Origin: Clostridium sp. SM-530-WT-3G
GTDB taxonomy: Bacteria > Bacillota > Clostridia > Clostridiales > Clostridiaceae
Assembly: GCF_012843905.1 (NCBI RefSeq)
Contig: NZ_JABAGC010000002.1
Coordinates: 1 to 64,000 of the forward strand
Direction: 5' to 3'
DNA: 64,000 bases
This document shows, one piece after another, positions 39,815 through 49,183 of the stretch (position 1 is its first letter; each line of letters opens with the position of its first letter). Below the pieces are notes generated by a model, which did no database searches, was not told the DNA's origin, and saw only the letters and a list, made by a program, of their open reading frames with translations. Made by a program: the position numbers and the translations under genes.

Positions 39815-41014
39815 ATGAAAATATTAGTAATTAACTGCGGAAGTTCTTCGTTAAAATATCAACTTATTGATATGAATGATGATAATGTATTAGCTCAAGG
39901 GCTAGTTGAAAGAATAGGAATTGATGGAGTTTTAACACATAAGGTTGAAGGCAGAGATAAATATGTACTTGAAACTGAATTAAAAGATCATCAAACAGCT
40001 ATAGACTTAGTTCTTAAGACTTTAGTTGATGAAAAACAAGGTGTAATTAAATCAATGGATGAAATATCAGGAGTAGGACATAGAGTTGTTCATGGTGGTG
40101 AAACTTATACTCATTCTGTTGTTGTTAATGATGAGGTAGTTGAAGAACTTCAAGAAATATCAAAACTTGCTCCATTACACAATCCAGCAGCTGTACTTGG
40201 AATAAAGGCTTGCCAAGCTTTAATGCCAAATACTCCAATGGTAACAGTATTTGATACTGCATTCCATCAAACAATGCCAGAAAAAGCATTTATTTATCCA
40301 TTACCATATGAATACTATACAGAAGATCACATAAGAAGATATGGTTTCCATGGAACTTCTCATAAATATGTAGCAGGTCAAGTTGCAAAGTGGATGAATA
40401 AAGACATTAAAGATCTTAAAATCATTACTTGTCACTTAGGAAATGGTGTTAGTATAACAGCTGTTGATGGTGGAAAATCAGTAGATACTACAATGGGGTT
40501 CACTCCACTTGATGGTATTATAATGGGATCAAGATGTGGAAGTATTGACCCAGCAATAGTTACTTTCTTACAAAAAGAAAAAGGATATACTGCTGATGAA
40601 GTTAATGAAATCATGAACAAAAAATCAGGAGTTGTTGGGGTTTCAGGATTAACAACTGACTTTAGAGATATTAGAGCTGCTGTTAATGAAAGAAATGATC
40701 ATAGAGCATTATTAACAATGGATATTTATGGATACCAAATTAAAAAGCAAATAGGAGCTTATGCTGCAGCAATGAATGGCGTAGATGCTATAGTATTTAC
40801 AGCTGGAATTGGAGAACATGCTCCAGAAGTTAGAATAAGAGCCTTAAGTGATATGCAGTTCTTTGGAATTGATATAGATGCAGTTAAAAATGATAATCAA
40901 AATGTAGGTGATGGTATGGAAATTTCTACACCAGAATCAAAGGTTAAATTATTTGTAATTCCTACTAATGAAGAATTAATGATTGCTGAAGAAACTTTAG
41001 AATTAATTAAATAG
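39815..41014 (+). CDS. ackA: acetate kinase
   Basis: AckA transfers phosphate from acetyl phosphate to ADP, yielding acetate and ATP. The 399-residue product begins [17 protein letters not shown]. It has [37 protein letters not shown] and [13 protein letters not shown], all active-site motifs of the ASKHA fold. The frame is open from a GTG at 39803, but the family start is the ATG at 39815, with AGGAG about 11 nt upstream. No strong terminator follows. The next promoter begins 17 nt after the stop. Confidence 0.97.
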   Translation: MKILVINCGSSSLKYQLIDMNDDNVLAQGLVERIGIDGVLTHKVEGRDKYVLETELKDHQTAIDLVLKTLVDEKQGVIKSMDEISGVGHRVVHGGETYTHSVVVNDEVVEELQEISKLAPLHNPAAVLGIKACQALMPNTPMVTVFDTAFHQTMPEKAFIYPLPYEYYTEDHIRRYGFHGTSHKYVAGQVAKWMNKDIKDLKIITCHLGNGVSITAVDGGKSVDTTMGFTPLDGIIMGSRCGSIDPAIVTFLQKEKGYTADEVNEIMNKKSGVVGVSGLTTDFRDIRAAVNERNDHRALLTMDIYGYQIKKQIGAYAAAMNGVDAIVFTAGIGEHAPEVRIRALSDMQFFGIDIDAVKNDNQNVGDGMEISTPESKVKLFVIPTNEELMIAEETLELIK

Positions 41015-41031
41015 TATTTGTTATAAATAAC

Positions 41032-41060
41032 TTGACTTTTTATAACCTCCTTTATATAAT
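41032..41060 (+). promoter_or_regulatory. sigma-A-type promoter of yceD-rpmF
   Basis: TTGACT at 41032-41037 and a perfect TATAAT at 41055-41060 have a 17-bp spacer. The predicted leader to yceD is about 87 nt. Confidence 0.8.
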
Positions 41061-41153
41061 TAGTTGTGTTTGATTTACAAATAAATGCTAAGGAGTGAAA
41101 GGAGATTATTGGATTATTGACAACTGTTCAATTATGCAATATACTCTGTAAGT

Positions 41154-41651
41154 ATGAAAGTACAGATTTCAGATATTATTTCAGGTAAAGATAGAAGCAA
41201 AAAGATTAATTATACTGTTGAAATTCCTAATGTGGAATTTGAAGGAGATATAATTAAATTTGCTAAGCCATGTATTGTAGATGGTATGATAACATCTGGC
41301 AGTGATATATTAGTTATTAAAGCTAATATAAAAACTGAACTAGAAATGGTATGTTCAAGATGCTTAGATACCTTTATCTATCCAATAGATATTGATATAG
41401 AAGAAAGGTTTACGACAAATGCAGATTCAGAAGATGATGAAGCTATAGTTGTAATGAATGATGTATTAGACATCACAGAAATTGTTGAAACAAGTATAAT
41501 TTCAACATTACCTATTCAAAGAGTATGTAAAGACGACTGCAAGGGATTATGTCAAGAATGTGGATGTAATTTAAATTATGAAACATGTTCTTGTGATAAA
41601 GAAGACGTAGATATACGTTTTGAAGCCTTGAGAGGGTTGTTTGATAAATAA
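41154..41651 (+). CDS. YceD/DUF177 family protein upstream of L32
   Basis: This family is implicated in rRNA or 50S metabolism and is almost always encoded directly upstream of rpmF. Its biochemical role is not established here. The 165-residue product has an N-terminal beta-rich region, CSRCLDTF, and a Cys-rich C-terminus (VCKDDCKGLCQECGCNLN, then CSC) that likely binds zinc. No ribosome binding site lies close to the ATG. The nearest are AGGAG at 41091 and AAAGGAG at 41098-41104, about 50 nt away. rpmF follows after 13 nt. Confidence 0.88.
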   Translation: MKVQISDIISGKDRSKKINYTVEIPNVEFEGDIIKFAKPCIVDGMITSGSDILVIKANIKTELEMVCSRCLDTFIYPIDIDIEERFTTNADSEDDEAIVVMNDVLDITEIVETSIISTLPIQRVCKDDCKGLCQECGCNLNYETCSCDKEDVDIRFEALRGLFDK

Positions 41652-41664
41652 GGAGGTGTAACTA

Positions 41665-41847
41665 ATGGGTTGTCCAGCTAGAAAGCAATGTAGTGCTAGA
41701 AGTAAAAAGAGAAGAGCTCAAACTTTTAAAGCTAGTTTACCAGGCATCGTAGAATGTCCACAATGTCACGAAATGAAACTTGCTCATAGAGTATGCAAGA
41801 ACTGTGGTTCTTACAAAGGTAAGGAAGTTGTAGCTTCTGCAAACTAG
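41665..41847 (+). CDS. rpmF: 50S ribosomal protein L32, zinc-binding form
   Basis: L32 is a small protein of the large subunit. The 60-residue product has a basic N-terminus and a four-cysteine zinc ribbon (C31, C34, C44, C47 in CPQCHE and CKNCG). It ends VASAN. Two extra cysteines, C3 and C9, near the start are less usual. AAGGAGGTG provides a strong ribosome binding site. The gene end is part of a 20-bp imperfect direct duplication that crosses the stop codon. Confidence 0.95.
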   Translation: MGCPARKQCSARSKKRRAQTFKASLPGIVECPQCHEMKLAHRVCKNCGSYKGKEVVASAN

Positions 41848-41870
41848 TAGTAGTTTCTGCAAATTAAAAG
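41831..41870 (+). repeat. imperfect 20-bp tandem duplication at the end of rpmF
   Basis: The unit at 41831-41850 (starts TAGCTTCTGCAAACTAG) is repeated at 41851-41870 (TAGTTTCTGCAAATTAA) with a few changes. The second copy lies in the 3' untranslated region and runs into the terminator. Confidence 0.7.
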
Positions 41871-41891
41871 AAAGTCTTATGGCTTTCTTTT
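41866..41891 (+). terminator. terminator after rpmF
   Basis: An 11-bp stem with one G-T pair (41866-41876 with 41881-41891) and a TTAT loop. Its 3' arm ends in CTTTCTTTT. Confidence 0.8.
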
Positions 41892-41900
41892 AACTTATAT

Positions 41901-41956
41901 AAGGCTGTTATAAATAATCTAATTCATTAGATTTTTATAATAGCTTTTTTGTTTTT
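41901..41956 (+). terminator. second stem-loop terminator after rpmF
   Basis: A long imperfect stem pairs 41901-41920 with about 41929-41946 and is followed by TTTTTTGTTTTTT. Two terminators in tandem isolate rpmF from plsX. The rest of the gap to 42198 is AT-rich, with only a promoter recognised. Confidence 0.75.
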
Positions 41957-42080
41957 TATGAATTAATTAATATTTAAATTAATTTTGGTTTTATTTATAA
42001 TTTAATTAATATATGTATAGGCACAATAAATATAGAAAATATAATTTGGTAATTTATAAAATAAGTATTATAAAATTAAT

Positions 42081-42110
42081 TTGACAGTGAAATAAATATT
42101 GTGGTTATAT
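42081..42110 (+). promoter_or_regulatory. possible promoter of plsX
   Basis: TTGACA at 42081-42086 and TTATAT at 42105-42110 have an 18-bp spacer. I saw no convincing FapR-type operator. Confidence 0.5.
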
Positions 42111-42198
42111 AAATAAAGGCTGTAATAAATGAGATTATAGGATATAATTAAAATGATTCATAAATAAAAAATGATAAAAATATTTCAGAGGTGAATAT

Positions 42199-43206
42199 AT
42201 GACAATGAAGATAGCTATAGATGGTATGGGTGGAGACAATGCACCTGCAGCTGTTGTTGAAGGGGTAATTCAAGCACTGAAAGATTATGAGAGTATAGAA
42301 TTTTATATTACTGGACCTGAAGATAAAATTAATGCAGAATTATCTAAATATGATTATTCAAAAGATAAAGTAAAAGTTATTGATGCTAAGGAAGTTATAT
42401 CAACTAATGAGCATCCAGTAATGGCAGTAAGAAGAAAGAAAGACTCAAGTATAGTAAAAGCTCTTAATTTAGTTAAAGATAAAACATGTGATGCAATTAT
42501 TTCAGCAGGAAGTACTGGAGCATTCTTAGCAGGATGTACTCTTATAGTTGGAAGAATTAAAGGAGTAGAAAGACCAGCTCTTTCACCTATAATGCCAGGG
42601 AGAAAATCACAGTTTATGATAGTTGACGTTGGAGCTAATGTTGATTGCAAGCCTCAATATTTAGTACAATTTGCTAAGATGGGTGAAATATATTATAAGT
42701 ATGTATTTAACGTAGAGAAACCTTCTATAGGTCTTATAAATATAGGAGAAGAAGAAGAAAAGGGAAATGAATTGGCAAAGTCAACATATCAATTATTAAA
42801 GAATGAAAAATCATTGAATTTTATTGGTAATGTTGAACCAAGAGACATACCTACAGGAGAAACAAATATATTAGTAAGTGATGGATTTGTAGGGAATACT
42901 GCTTTGAAAATGTATGAGGGAGCTGCTTCTAATATATTAGGAATGGTAAAAGATGAAATTATACAGTCGTCATTTATTTCTAAACTTGGAGTTCTTCTTT
43001 TAAAACCAGCATTAAAAAATTTAATGAAAAAAGTTGATTATAAAGAGTATGGTGGTGCACCGTTTTTAGGTGTTGATGGAATATGTATAAAAGCTCATGG
43101 AAGTTCTGATGCAAAAGCATTTAAAAATGCTATAAGACAGACAAAAATATTTTATGATAATAAAGTATTAGATAATATTAAGGCTGAATTTGTTAAACAA
43201 AATTAA
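42199..43206 (+). CDS. plsX: phosphate acyltransferase PlsX
   Basis: PlsX makes acyl phosphate from acyl-ACP, feeding PlsY in phospholipid synthesis. The 335-residue product begins with [14 protein letters not shown] after two codons. It has [16 protein letters not shown] and [17 protein letters not shown], typical of the family. GAGGTG lies upstream, and either ATG 42199 or ATG 42205 could be used. It stands before acpP, which encodes the acyl carrier, so substrate carrier and transferase are linked. Confidence 0.95.
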   Translation: MTMKIAIDGMGGDNAPAAVVEGVIQALKDYESIEFYITGPEDKINAELSKYDYSKDKVKVIDAKEVISTNEHPVMAVRRKKDSSIVKALNLVKDKTCDAIISAGSTGAFLAGCTLIVGRIKGVERPALSPIMPGRKSQFMIVDVGANVDCKPQYLVQFAKMGEIYYKYVFNVEKPSIGLINIGEEEEKGNELAKSTYQLLKNEKSLNFIGNVEPRDIPTGETNILVSDGFVGNTALKMYEGAASNILGMVKDEIIQSSFISKLGVLLLKPALKNLMKKVDYKEYGGAPFLGVDGICIKAHGSSDAKAFKNAIRQTKIFYDNKVLDNIKAEFVKQN

Positions 43207-43228
43207 TTATATATTTAAAAAACTTATA

Positions 43229-43257
43229 TTGACGATTTAGGTAATATATAATATTAT
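43229..43257 (+). promoter_or_regulatory. possible promoter of acpP
   Basis: TTGACG at 43229-43234 and TATTAT at 43252-43257 have a 17-bp spacer between plsX and acpP. Confidence 0.55.
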
Positions 43258-43286
43258 CTAAATGTAGAACTTGGGAGGTGAAACAA

Positions 43287-43517
43287 ATGTTTGAAAGAAT
43301 CCAAGCAATTATTGCTGATAAGTTAAGCATAGATGAAGCTAGCGTTACTATGGATGCATTATTTATAGATGATTTAAATGCTGATTCATTAGATATCGTT
43401 GAGCTTATAATGGCTTTAGAAGATGAACTAGACATGGAAATACCAGATGAAGACGTTGAAAACTTCAAAACAGTTGGAGATGTTGTTAATTATGTAAAAG
43501 CTCATCACGAAGAATAA
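43287..43517 (+). CDS. acpP: acyl carrier protein
   Basis: ACP carries growing fatty acyl chains on a phosphopantetheine arm. The 76-residue acidic product has the attachment Ser34 in [10 protein letters not shown], followed by the recognition helix. The start at 43287 is set by GGGAGGTG at 43273-43280. A GTG at 43278 overlaps that site. It is a single gene ended by a terminator, downstream of plsX and upstream of rnc. Confidence 0.96.
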   Translation: MFERIQAIIADKLSIDEASVTMDALFIDDLNADSLDIVELIMALEDELDMEIPDEDVENFKTVGDVVNYVKAHHEE

Positions 43518-43520
43518 CAT

Positions 43521-43547
43521 AATCCCGCTAAATTCTGCGGGATTTTA
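43521..43547 (+). terminator. terminator after acpP
   Basis: AATCCCGC (43521-43528) pairs with GCGGGATT (43537-43544) and a short T-run follows. Confidence 0.88.
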
Positions 43548-43560
43548 TATTTATAAAATT

Positions 43561-43610
43561 AGTTTATTCTTGAATTTGTTTATAAGAGCAAGTTGAAGAA
43601 TAAACTTCAA
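43561..43610 (+). other. competing stems in the rnc leader
   Basis: An 11-bp perfect stem pairs 43561-43571 with 43596-43606. A second 6-bp hairpin, TTGAAG 43593-43598 with CTTCAA 43605-43610, uses some of the same bases and abuts the ribosome binding site at 43611. The two cannot form together. Confidence 0.55.
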
Positions 43611-43622
43611 GGAGTGGAGAAA

Positions 43623-44321
43623 ATGAACAGATATACACTTAAGGAAATTGAAGAACACTTGGGAGTTTATTTTAATAATCCTACATTGTTAAAAACAGCA
43701 CTTACGCATAGTTCATTTGCTAATCAGTTTAAAGATGCTGAATATAATGAAAGGCTTGAGTTTTTAGGCGATGCAGTTTTACAATTATGTATTACTGAAT
43801 ATCTATTTAATAATTATAAGAATAAAAGTGAAGGTGAGCTTACTAAAATAAGAAGCTTAATAGTATGTGAAAATTCTCTTTTTGAGATTGCTAAAAAATT
43901 AAAACTTGGGCAATATATAAGAATGAGCAAAGGTGAAGAGCTTACAGGAGGAAGAGAAAGAACTTCTATACAAGCCGATGCAGTCGAAGCTATTATTGCG
44001 GCTGTTTATTTAGATAAAGGTATTGGATTTGTAAGAGACTTTATATTGCTTCATTTTGAAGATATAATTAAGAAAGCTATAAATAATGAAATAGTATTAG
44101 ACTTTAAAACTAAGCTTCAAGAATTTTTACAAAAAGATGGAGAAGTATTAATTCATTATGAATTAATCAAACATGAAGGGCCACCACATAGAAGAAAATT
44201 TTTCACTAACGTTGTGATTGATAATAAGGTCATGGGTGAAGGATGTGGATATAGTAAAAAGGAAGCAGAACAAAATGCTGCAAAAGAAGCTTTGATAAAA
44301 TTGGATGGGATAAATGAGTAA
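43623..44321 (+). CDS. rnc: ribonuclease III
   Basis: RNase III cleaves double-stranded RNA, including rRNA precursors. The 232-residue product has the signature ERLEFLGDAVL at residues 43-53, followed by a second acidic cluster in QADAVEAIIAAVYLD. A C-terminal double-stranded RNA-binding domain ends KKEAEQNAAKEALIKL. The start at 43623 has GGAGTGGAG just upstream. An in-frame TTG at 43593 lies inside the leader stem. It overlaps the next gene by 8 nt. Confidence 0.95.
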   Translation: MNRYTLKEIEEHLGVYFNNPTLLKTALTHSSFANQFKDAEYNERLEFLGDAVLQLCITEYLFNNYKNKSEGELTKIRSLIVCENSLFEIAKKLKLGQYIRMSKGEELTGGRERTSIQADAVEAIIAAVYLDKGIGFVRDFILLHFEDIIKKAINNEIVLDFKTKLQEFLQKDGEVLIHYELIKHEGPPHRRKFFTNVVIDNKVMGEGCGYSKKEAEQNAAKEALIKLDGINE

Positions 44322-45399
44322 GAATTATTATATAATACCTATATTTGTACCTCATGAGGGGTGTCCTCATGACTGTGTTTTTTGTAATCAGGATAGAATT
44401 ACAGGAACTAATAAGGATTCTATAAGAATAGCTGGAGCAGATACTATACAAAAGAAAAATCATGATCATGAAGAAGTAACAGATAAATTTGTTGAGAAAA
44501 CTATTAAAGATTACCTTGAAACTATAGATCATACACAAGCTACAGTTGAAGTGTCCTTCTTTGGTGGTACATTTACAGGGATAAGAGAAGAAAAGCAACG
44601 CGAATTATTAAAAGTAGCAAAAGAATTTAAGGATAAAAAGCTTATTGATAAAATAAGACTTTCAACAAGACCTGATTACATAGATGATTACATACTTACA
44701 TATTTAAAGGAATATGGTGTGGATATAATAGAGCTTGGAGTTCAGTCTCTAGATGAAGATGTGCTTAAAAAGAGTGCAAGAGGTCATGGGGTTGAGGATG
44801 TTATAAAAGCTTCAAAGCTGATAAAAGATTATGGGTTTGTACTAGGACATCAAATAATGCCAGGGCTTCCAGGTGATACTTTCGAGAGAGATATTTACAC
44901 AACTGAAAAATCTATAAGTATGAAGCCTGATATATGCAGGATATATCCAGCTCTTGTTATTAAAGATACAGCTATGGAAGTAATGTACAATAGAAGAGAG
45001 TATATACCTTATACATTAGAAGAAGCTGTTGAAATAAGCAAGAAGATGTATGATATGTATTCTGAGAATAATATAAAAGTCATTCGTATTGGACTTCAGC
45101 CAACTGAAACTATAAATGAAAATGGTGATGTTGTTGCAGGGCCATTTCATCCTGCGTTTAGAGAACTTGTTGAGAGTAGTCTTTTAGTTGATAAGATTCT
45201 TGAAAATATGAATGAATATGATAAAGGTGAAATTTATATTAATCCTAAGGATATAAGCAAACTTTATGCAAATAAGAAGGCTTATTTTAATAAACTTAAT
45301 GAAAAAGGAAAGAGTCTCATTGTAAGGCAGGATTCTGATATTGATAGAGGAAGAATTGAACTTTATTTAGATAATAAGAAAGTGGATATAATATACTAG
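44314..45399 (+). CDS. Elp3-like radical SAM protein without acetyltransferase domain
   Basis: The 361-residue product is a radical SAM protein with the triad C17-x3-C21-x2-C24 in HEGCPHDCVFCNQ. It is followed by SFFGGTFTGI, ELGVQSLDEDVL and GHQIMPGLPGDT, which match the Elp3-like branch. The C-terminal GNAT domain of true Elp3 is absent, so the length fits the shorter bacterial family. The substrate is unknown, though tRNA modification is plausible by analogy. The gene starts inside the end of rnc with a weak site (GGATGGGA), suggesting coupled translation. Confidence 0.85.
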   Translation: MSKNYYIIPIFVPHEGCPHDCVFCNQDRITGTNKDSIRIAGADTIQKKNHDHEEVTDKFVEKTIKDYLETIDHTQATVEVSFFGGTFTGIREEKQRELLKVAKEFKDKKLIDKIRLSTRPDYIDDYILTYLKEYGVDIIELGVQSLDEDVLKKSARGHGVEDVIKASKLIKDYGFVLGHQIMPGLPGDTFERDIYTTEKSISMKPDICRIYPALVIKDTAMEVMYNRREYIPYTLEEAVEISKKMYDMYSENNIKVIRIGLQPTETINENGDVVAGPFHPAFRELVESSLLVDKILENMNEYDKGEIYINPKDISKLYANKKAYFNKLNEKGKSLIVRQDSDIDRGRIELYLDNKKVDIIY

Positions 45400-45421
45400 C
45401 GAGGGGAAACTCTCGCTTTTA
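45398..45421 (+). terminator. terminator after the radical SAM gene
   Basis: AGCGAG (45398-45403, overlapping the stop codon) pairs with CTCGCT (45412-45417), followed by TTTT. Confidence 0.7.
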
Positions 45422-45481
45422 ATATATTATTTGAAATTTGGTAATATATACTATAAACTTAAAATAACGAGGAGGGTAAAT

Positions 45482-45577
45482 ATGAAGAAGAAGACTAGAG
45501 AAAAAATGACGGTAGCTATGGTTGTTTTTATGATTATAGTGTTTATTTTAGGATTATTACCTACTATACTTTTGTAA
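45482..45577 (+). CDS. 31-residue single-pass membrane peptide upstream of smc
   Basis: This short gene encodes a basic N-terminus (MKKKTREK) followed by one hydrophobic helix that runs to the C-terminus. GGAGGG at 45471-45476 lies 5 nt before the ATG, so translation is very likely. Its size and layout resemble the Prli42/DUF4044 type of small membrane proteins found in Firmicutes, but I cannot confirm the family. smc starts 18 nt downstream, so the peptide may share its transcript. Confidence 0.75.
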   Translation: MKKKTREKMTVAMVVFMIIVFILGLLPTILL

Positions 45578-45595
45578 TTTGTAAGGAGTGGGCAG

Positions 45596-48500
45596 ATGTT
45601 TTTAAAATCTCTGGAAATAAGAGGATTCAAATCCTTTGCTGATAAAACAGAATTAAAATTTGAGAAAGGTGTAACTGCAGTAGTAGGTCCAAATGGAAGT
45701 GGTAAAAGTAATATATCAGATGCAGTAAGATGGGTTTTAGGAGAACAAAGCATAAAGGTACTGAGAGGCGGAAAGATGGAAGATGTAATCTTTGCTGGAA
45801 CTCAATTTAGAAAACCAGTTGGTCTTGCACAGGTTACTCTTACATTAGATAATAGTGATGAACAGCTTGCAACGGAATATAATGAAGTTACTGTAGCTAG
45901 GAGAATATTTAGATCAGGTGAATCTGAATATCTTATAAATAATACAAAATGCAGGCTTAAAGATATTACAAACTTATTTATGGATACTGGAATAGGTAAG
46001 GAAGGATACTCTCTCATTGGACAAGGTAAAATAGAAGCTATTTTAAGTGGTAAGCCTGAAGAAAGAAGAGCTCTTCTTGAGGAAGCTGCTGGAATAGTTA
46101 AATTTAAGAATAGAAAAGAAGAAGCTGAAAAGAAACTAAGTAATACAGATGATAACTTGGTTAGGATTAATGATATTTTATCTACATATGAAGAAAGATT
46201 AGAGCCTTTAAGAATTGAAAGAGAAAAAGCTCTTGAATTCAATGAATTGTCTAAGGGATTAAAGGCTAAGGAAGTTTCACTTATAGTCCATACAATAAAA
46301 ATTATGGATGATGATTTAAAGATTTTTAATGAAGATTTAAATGAAAAAGTTGAAGCTATAAATTCTAAAAGACAGGAAATTGCTAGTGATAAGGAAAAAC
46401 TTAAAGAATTAGAAAATAAAATTGAAAATATTGAAAAGAAAACACTAGAAGAAAAAGAAAAATATTATGGTCTTAAAGATATTATTAGTGAAGATGGAAA
46501 AAGTATAGAATTATTTCGAGAAAGAATAAAGAACTGTGAAGAAAAAATAAAAAGAAATAATTATGAAATAGAAGATATTTCAGCTAAGATAAATAAATTA
46601 ATTGAAGATAAGAAACTGTTAGAAGAGGAATTAACATCTAAAATTGATGAACAGAAAGAAAAGACAGAAGAAATTTTAAAATTAGAGACTTTAAATAAAA
46701 CTGGATTCAATGAATTAAGAAAGATTGAAAATGAACTTAAAAAGTTAAGGGAAGGCGAATTAGAATTTTTAAAGAATAATTCAGATATTAAAAATGAAAT
46801 TAATATTCTAAGTAGAGATATAGCTTTAAGAGATGAAAAAGAAGAAACTTTAAATGCTTCCATATCATCATTAGAAAATAATATTGTTATAAATAAGGCT
46901 ACATATAAAGGTCTGTTAAATGACATTGAAATGAAAAAAAATAATATTAGAGAAATTGAATATAGGATTTCAGATAGTAGAAAAAATTTAGTTTCTTTAC
47001 AAGGTACTCTTACTAAAAAAGAAAATGAAGTTAGAGAATTAAACAGAGTATTAACAAAGTTAGATGCTAATAAGAATATGCTTGAAAACTTAGAAAAGCA
47101 TTATGAAGGATATAATAGGTCTGTAAAATCACTTATGGAATCAATTCATAAGAATAATATTGTAAATCCAGAGGATACAAAAGTAGTAGGTGAAATATTT
47201 AAAGTTGAAAAAACATATGAAACTGCTATTGAAATAGCATTGGGAGCAGCCATATCAAATATAATAACCAAAAATGAACAAATTGCTAAAATTCTTATAG
47301 GATATTTAAAGAAAAATAATATTGGTAGAGCTACATTCCTTCCGCTTAATATAATAAAAGGAAAGAAATTAAATCTTGATAAGCGTATTTTAGAGTCTAA
47401 AGGATATATAGGAATAGCAAGCGAAATAATATCTTATTCATCTGAATATGATAACATTATGAATTATATACTTGGAAGAACTATAATATGTTCTGATATG
47501 GATAGTGCTCTTAATATAGCTAAGATAGGAAATTATTCGTATAAAATAGTGACTTTAGAAGGTGAAGTTGTTAATCCAGGAGGAGCATTAACAGGTGGGA
47601 GTATAAAAGGTAAAAATGCTAATGTTCTAGGAAGAAAAAGAGAAATTGAGGAACTAGGAAAAGAAATAGAAGCTAAAAAGGTTTCATATTCTTCATTAGT
47701 TAAAGAAACACAAGATATTAAGTTTAAAATAAAGTCTATGGATGAGCAGATTTTAAATGATAGAGATCTTATTCATGAAAAGAATATTGAACTTACTAAG
47801 AAGGAAAGTGAAACTAAAGGGCTTCAAAATGATACAGATAAGCTTCAAAGAAACTTAGAAATATCTAGAGAAGAAATTAAGAAGATATTAAGAGAAAAAG
47901 AAATAATGTTAGAAAAGCTTTCTAAAAAGCAAAAACATATAGAAGCACTTGAAAGTAAAAATTCTACTAATAAGAGTAAGAGTGTAGAATTAGAGAATAT
48001 CATAAGCATTAAGAGTGAAGAAGTAAGCAGTAGTGATAATAAGCTTACTGAAATGAAAATTTTAAAAGCAAAACTTGATGAAATAATTGAAGGTAAGAAA
48101 AACGACTGTAATAGAATGGAAAAGGATGAACTTGATCTTGAACAGAAGAGTAAAGACCTTAAACAGGAAAATATCTATAATGAAGAGGCAGTAAAGCAAC
48201 TAAATGAAGATATTAAAGAGAAAAATAGAAGTATAGAAGAAAACAGTATATTAATAAATAAACTTGAAATGAATTTCAAAGATGATGAATTGCTAAAAGA
48301 AAAATTAAAAGTAGAATTTAAAGAAAAAGATAATGCTATAAATATTGTTCTTGATGAAATCAGCAGACGTGAAATGGAAGTTAATAAAAGAGAAATAGTA
48401 AAAGCTAAAAAAGAAAGTGATAAAGAGCATATATATAAAAAGCTTAATGAAGAGCTTGAACTTACATATGCTGAAGCTCTTGATATGTGTGAACCTGTTG

Positions 48501-49159
48501 AAGATGAAGAGTTATTAAAGCATGAAATAACAGTAACAAAGAGTAAAATTACAAAGCTTGGCGTTGTTAATTTAGCTGCAATTGAAGAATATGAAGAAAT
48601 AAAAGATAAATTTGAATTTATGTCATCTCAAGCAGAAGATCTTGAAAAAGCTAAAATGGAGCTTATTTCAGTTATTGAAGAAATGACTAATGAAATGAAA
48701 AGTTTATTTAAGGAAAACTTCAAAATATTAAATTATAACTTTAATGAAACATTCAAGGATTTATTCCAAGGGGGAAGTGCAGAGCTTATATTAGGTGAGG
48801 GCGATGAACTTACAGCTAATATAGATATAAATGTTGAACCTCCTGGCAAAAAACTTCAAAATATAAATCTTATGTCAGGGGGAGAAAAAGTTTTATCTGC
48901 AATAGCATTATTGTTTGCGATACTTAAGATGAAACCTACTCCATTCTGTATTCTAGATGAAATTGAAGCAGCACTTGATGATGCTAATGTATTTAGATAT
49001 GCTGAATTCTTAAAGAGATTTTCTCATAACACACAATTTATAGTAATAACACATAGAAAAGGAACTATGGAAGCAAGTGATATAATTTATGGTGTAACTA
49101 TGGAAGAAAAAGGTGTATCCAAAGTTGTATCTGTAGATTTAACTAAAAATATAGAGTAA
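45596..49159 (+). CDS. smc: chromosome segregation protein SMC
   Basis: SMC is the core of the condensin that compacts and separates bacterial chromosomes. The 1187-residue product has Walker A GPNGSGKSN at residues 31-39. A long coiled coil follows, broken by a globular hinge around residues 520-680 (VGEIFKVEKTYETAIEIALG and NPGGALTGGS). A second coiled coil leads to the C-terminal head with LMSGGEKVLSAIALLFA and Walker B FCILDEIEAALDD. The length is standard. AAGGAG lies 9 nt upstream. ftsY follows, as in most Firmicutes. Confidence 0.97.
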   Translation: MFLKSLEIRGFKSFADKTELKFEKGVTAVVGPNGSGKSNISDAVRWVLGEQSIKVLRGGKMEDVIFAGTQFRKPVGLAQVTLTLDNSDEQLATEYNEVTVARRIFRSGESEYLINNTKCRLKDITNLFMDTGIGKEGYSLIGQGKIEAILSGKPEERRALLEEAAGIVKFKNRKEEAEKKLSNTDDNLVRINDILSTYEERLEPLRIEREKALEFNELSKGLKAKEVSLIVHTIKIMDDDLKIFNEDLNEKVEAINSKRQEIASDKEKLKELENKIENIEKKTLEEKEKYYGLKDIISEDGKSIELFRERIKNCEEKIKRNNYEIEDISAKINKLIEDKKLLEEELTSKIDEQKEKTEEILKLETLNKTGFNELRKIENELKKLREGELEFLKNNSDIKNEINILSRDIALRDEKEETLNASISSLENNIVINKATYKGLLNDIEMKKNNIREIEYRISDSRKNLVSLQGTLTKKENEVRELNRVLTKLDANKNMLENLEKHYEGYNRSVKSLMESIHKNNIVNPEDTKVVGEIFKVEKTYETAIEIALGAAISNIITKNEQIAKILIGYLKKNNIGRATFLPLNIIKGKKLNLDKRILESKGYIGIASEIISYSSEYDNIMNYILGRTIICSDMDSALNIAKIGNYSYKIVTLEGEVVNPGGALTGGSIKGKNANVLGRKREIEELGKEIEAKKVSYSSLVKETQDIKFKIKSMDEQILNDRDLIHEKNIELTKKESETKGLQNDTDKLQRNLEISREEIKKILREKEIMLEKLSKKQKHIEALESKNSTNKSKSVELENIISIKSEEVSSSDNKLTEMKILKAKLDEIIEGKKNDCNRMEKDELDLEQKSKDLKQENIYNEEAVKQLNEDIKEKNRSIEENSILINKLEMNFKDDELLKEKLKVEFKEKDNAINIVLDEISRREMEVNKREIVKAKKESDKEHIYKKLNEELELTYAEALDMCEPVEDEELLKHEITVTKSKITKLGVVNLAAIEEYEEIKDKFEFMSSQAEDLEKAKMELISVIEEMTNEMKSLFKENFKILNYNFNETFKDLFQGGSAELILGEGDELTANIDINVEPPGKKLQNINLMSGGEKVLSAIALLFAILKMKPTPFCILDEIEAALDDANVFRYAEFLKRFSHNTQFIVITHRKGTMEASDIIYGVTMEEKGVSKVVSVDLTKNIE

Positions 49160-49183
49160 ATAAAATGCTAGGAGGAATTTAAG

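Noticed and set aside
42115-42150. Partial repeat of the rpmF terminator sequence (AAGGCTGT-ATAAAT)
   Set aside because: Similarity is short and AT-rich, with no second hairpin, so chance is the likely cause.
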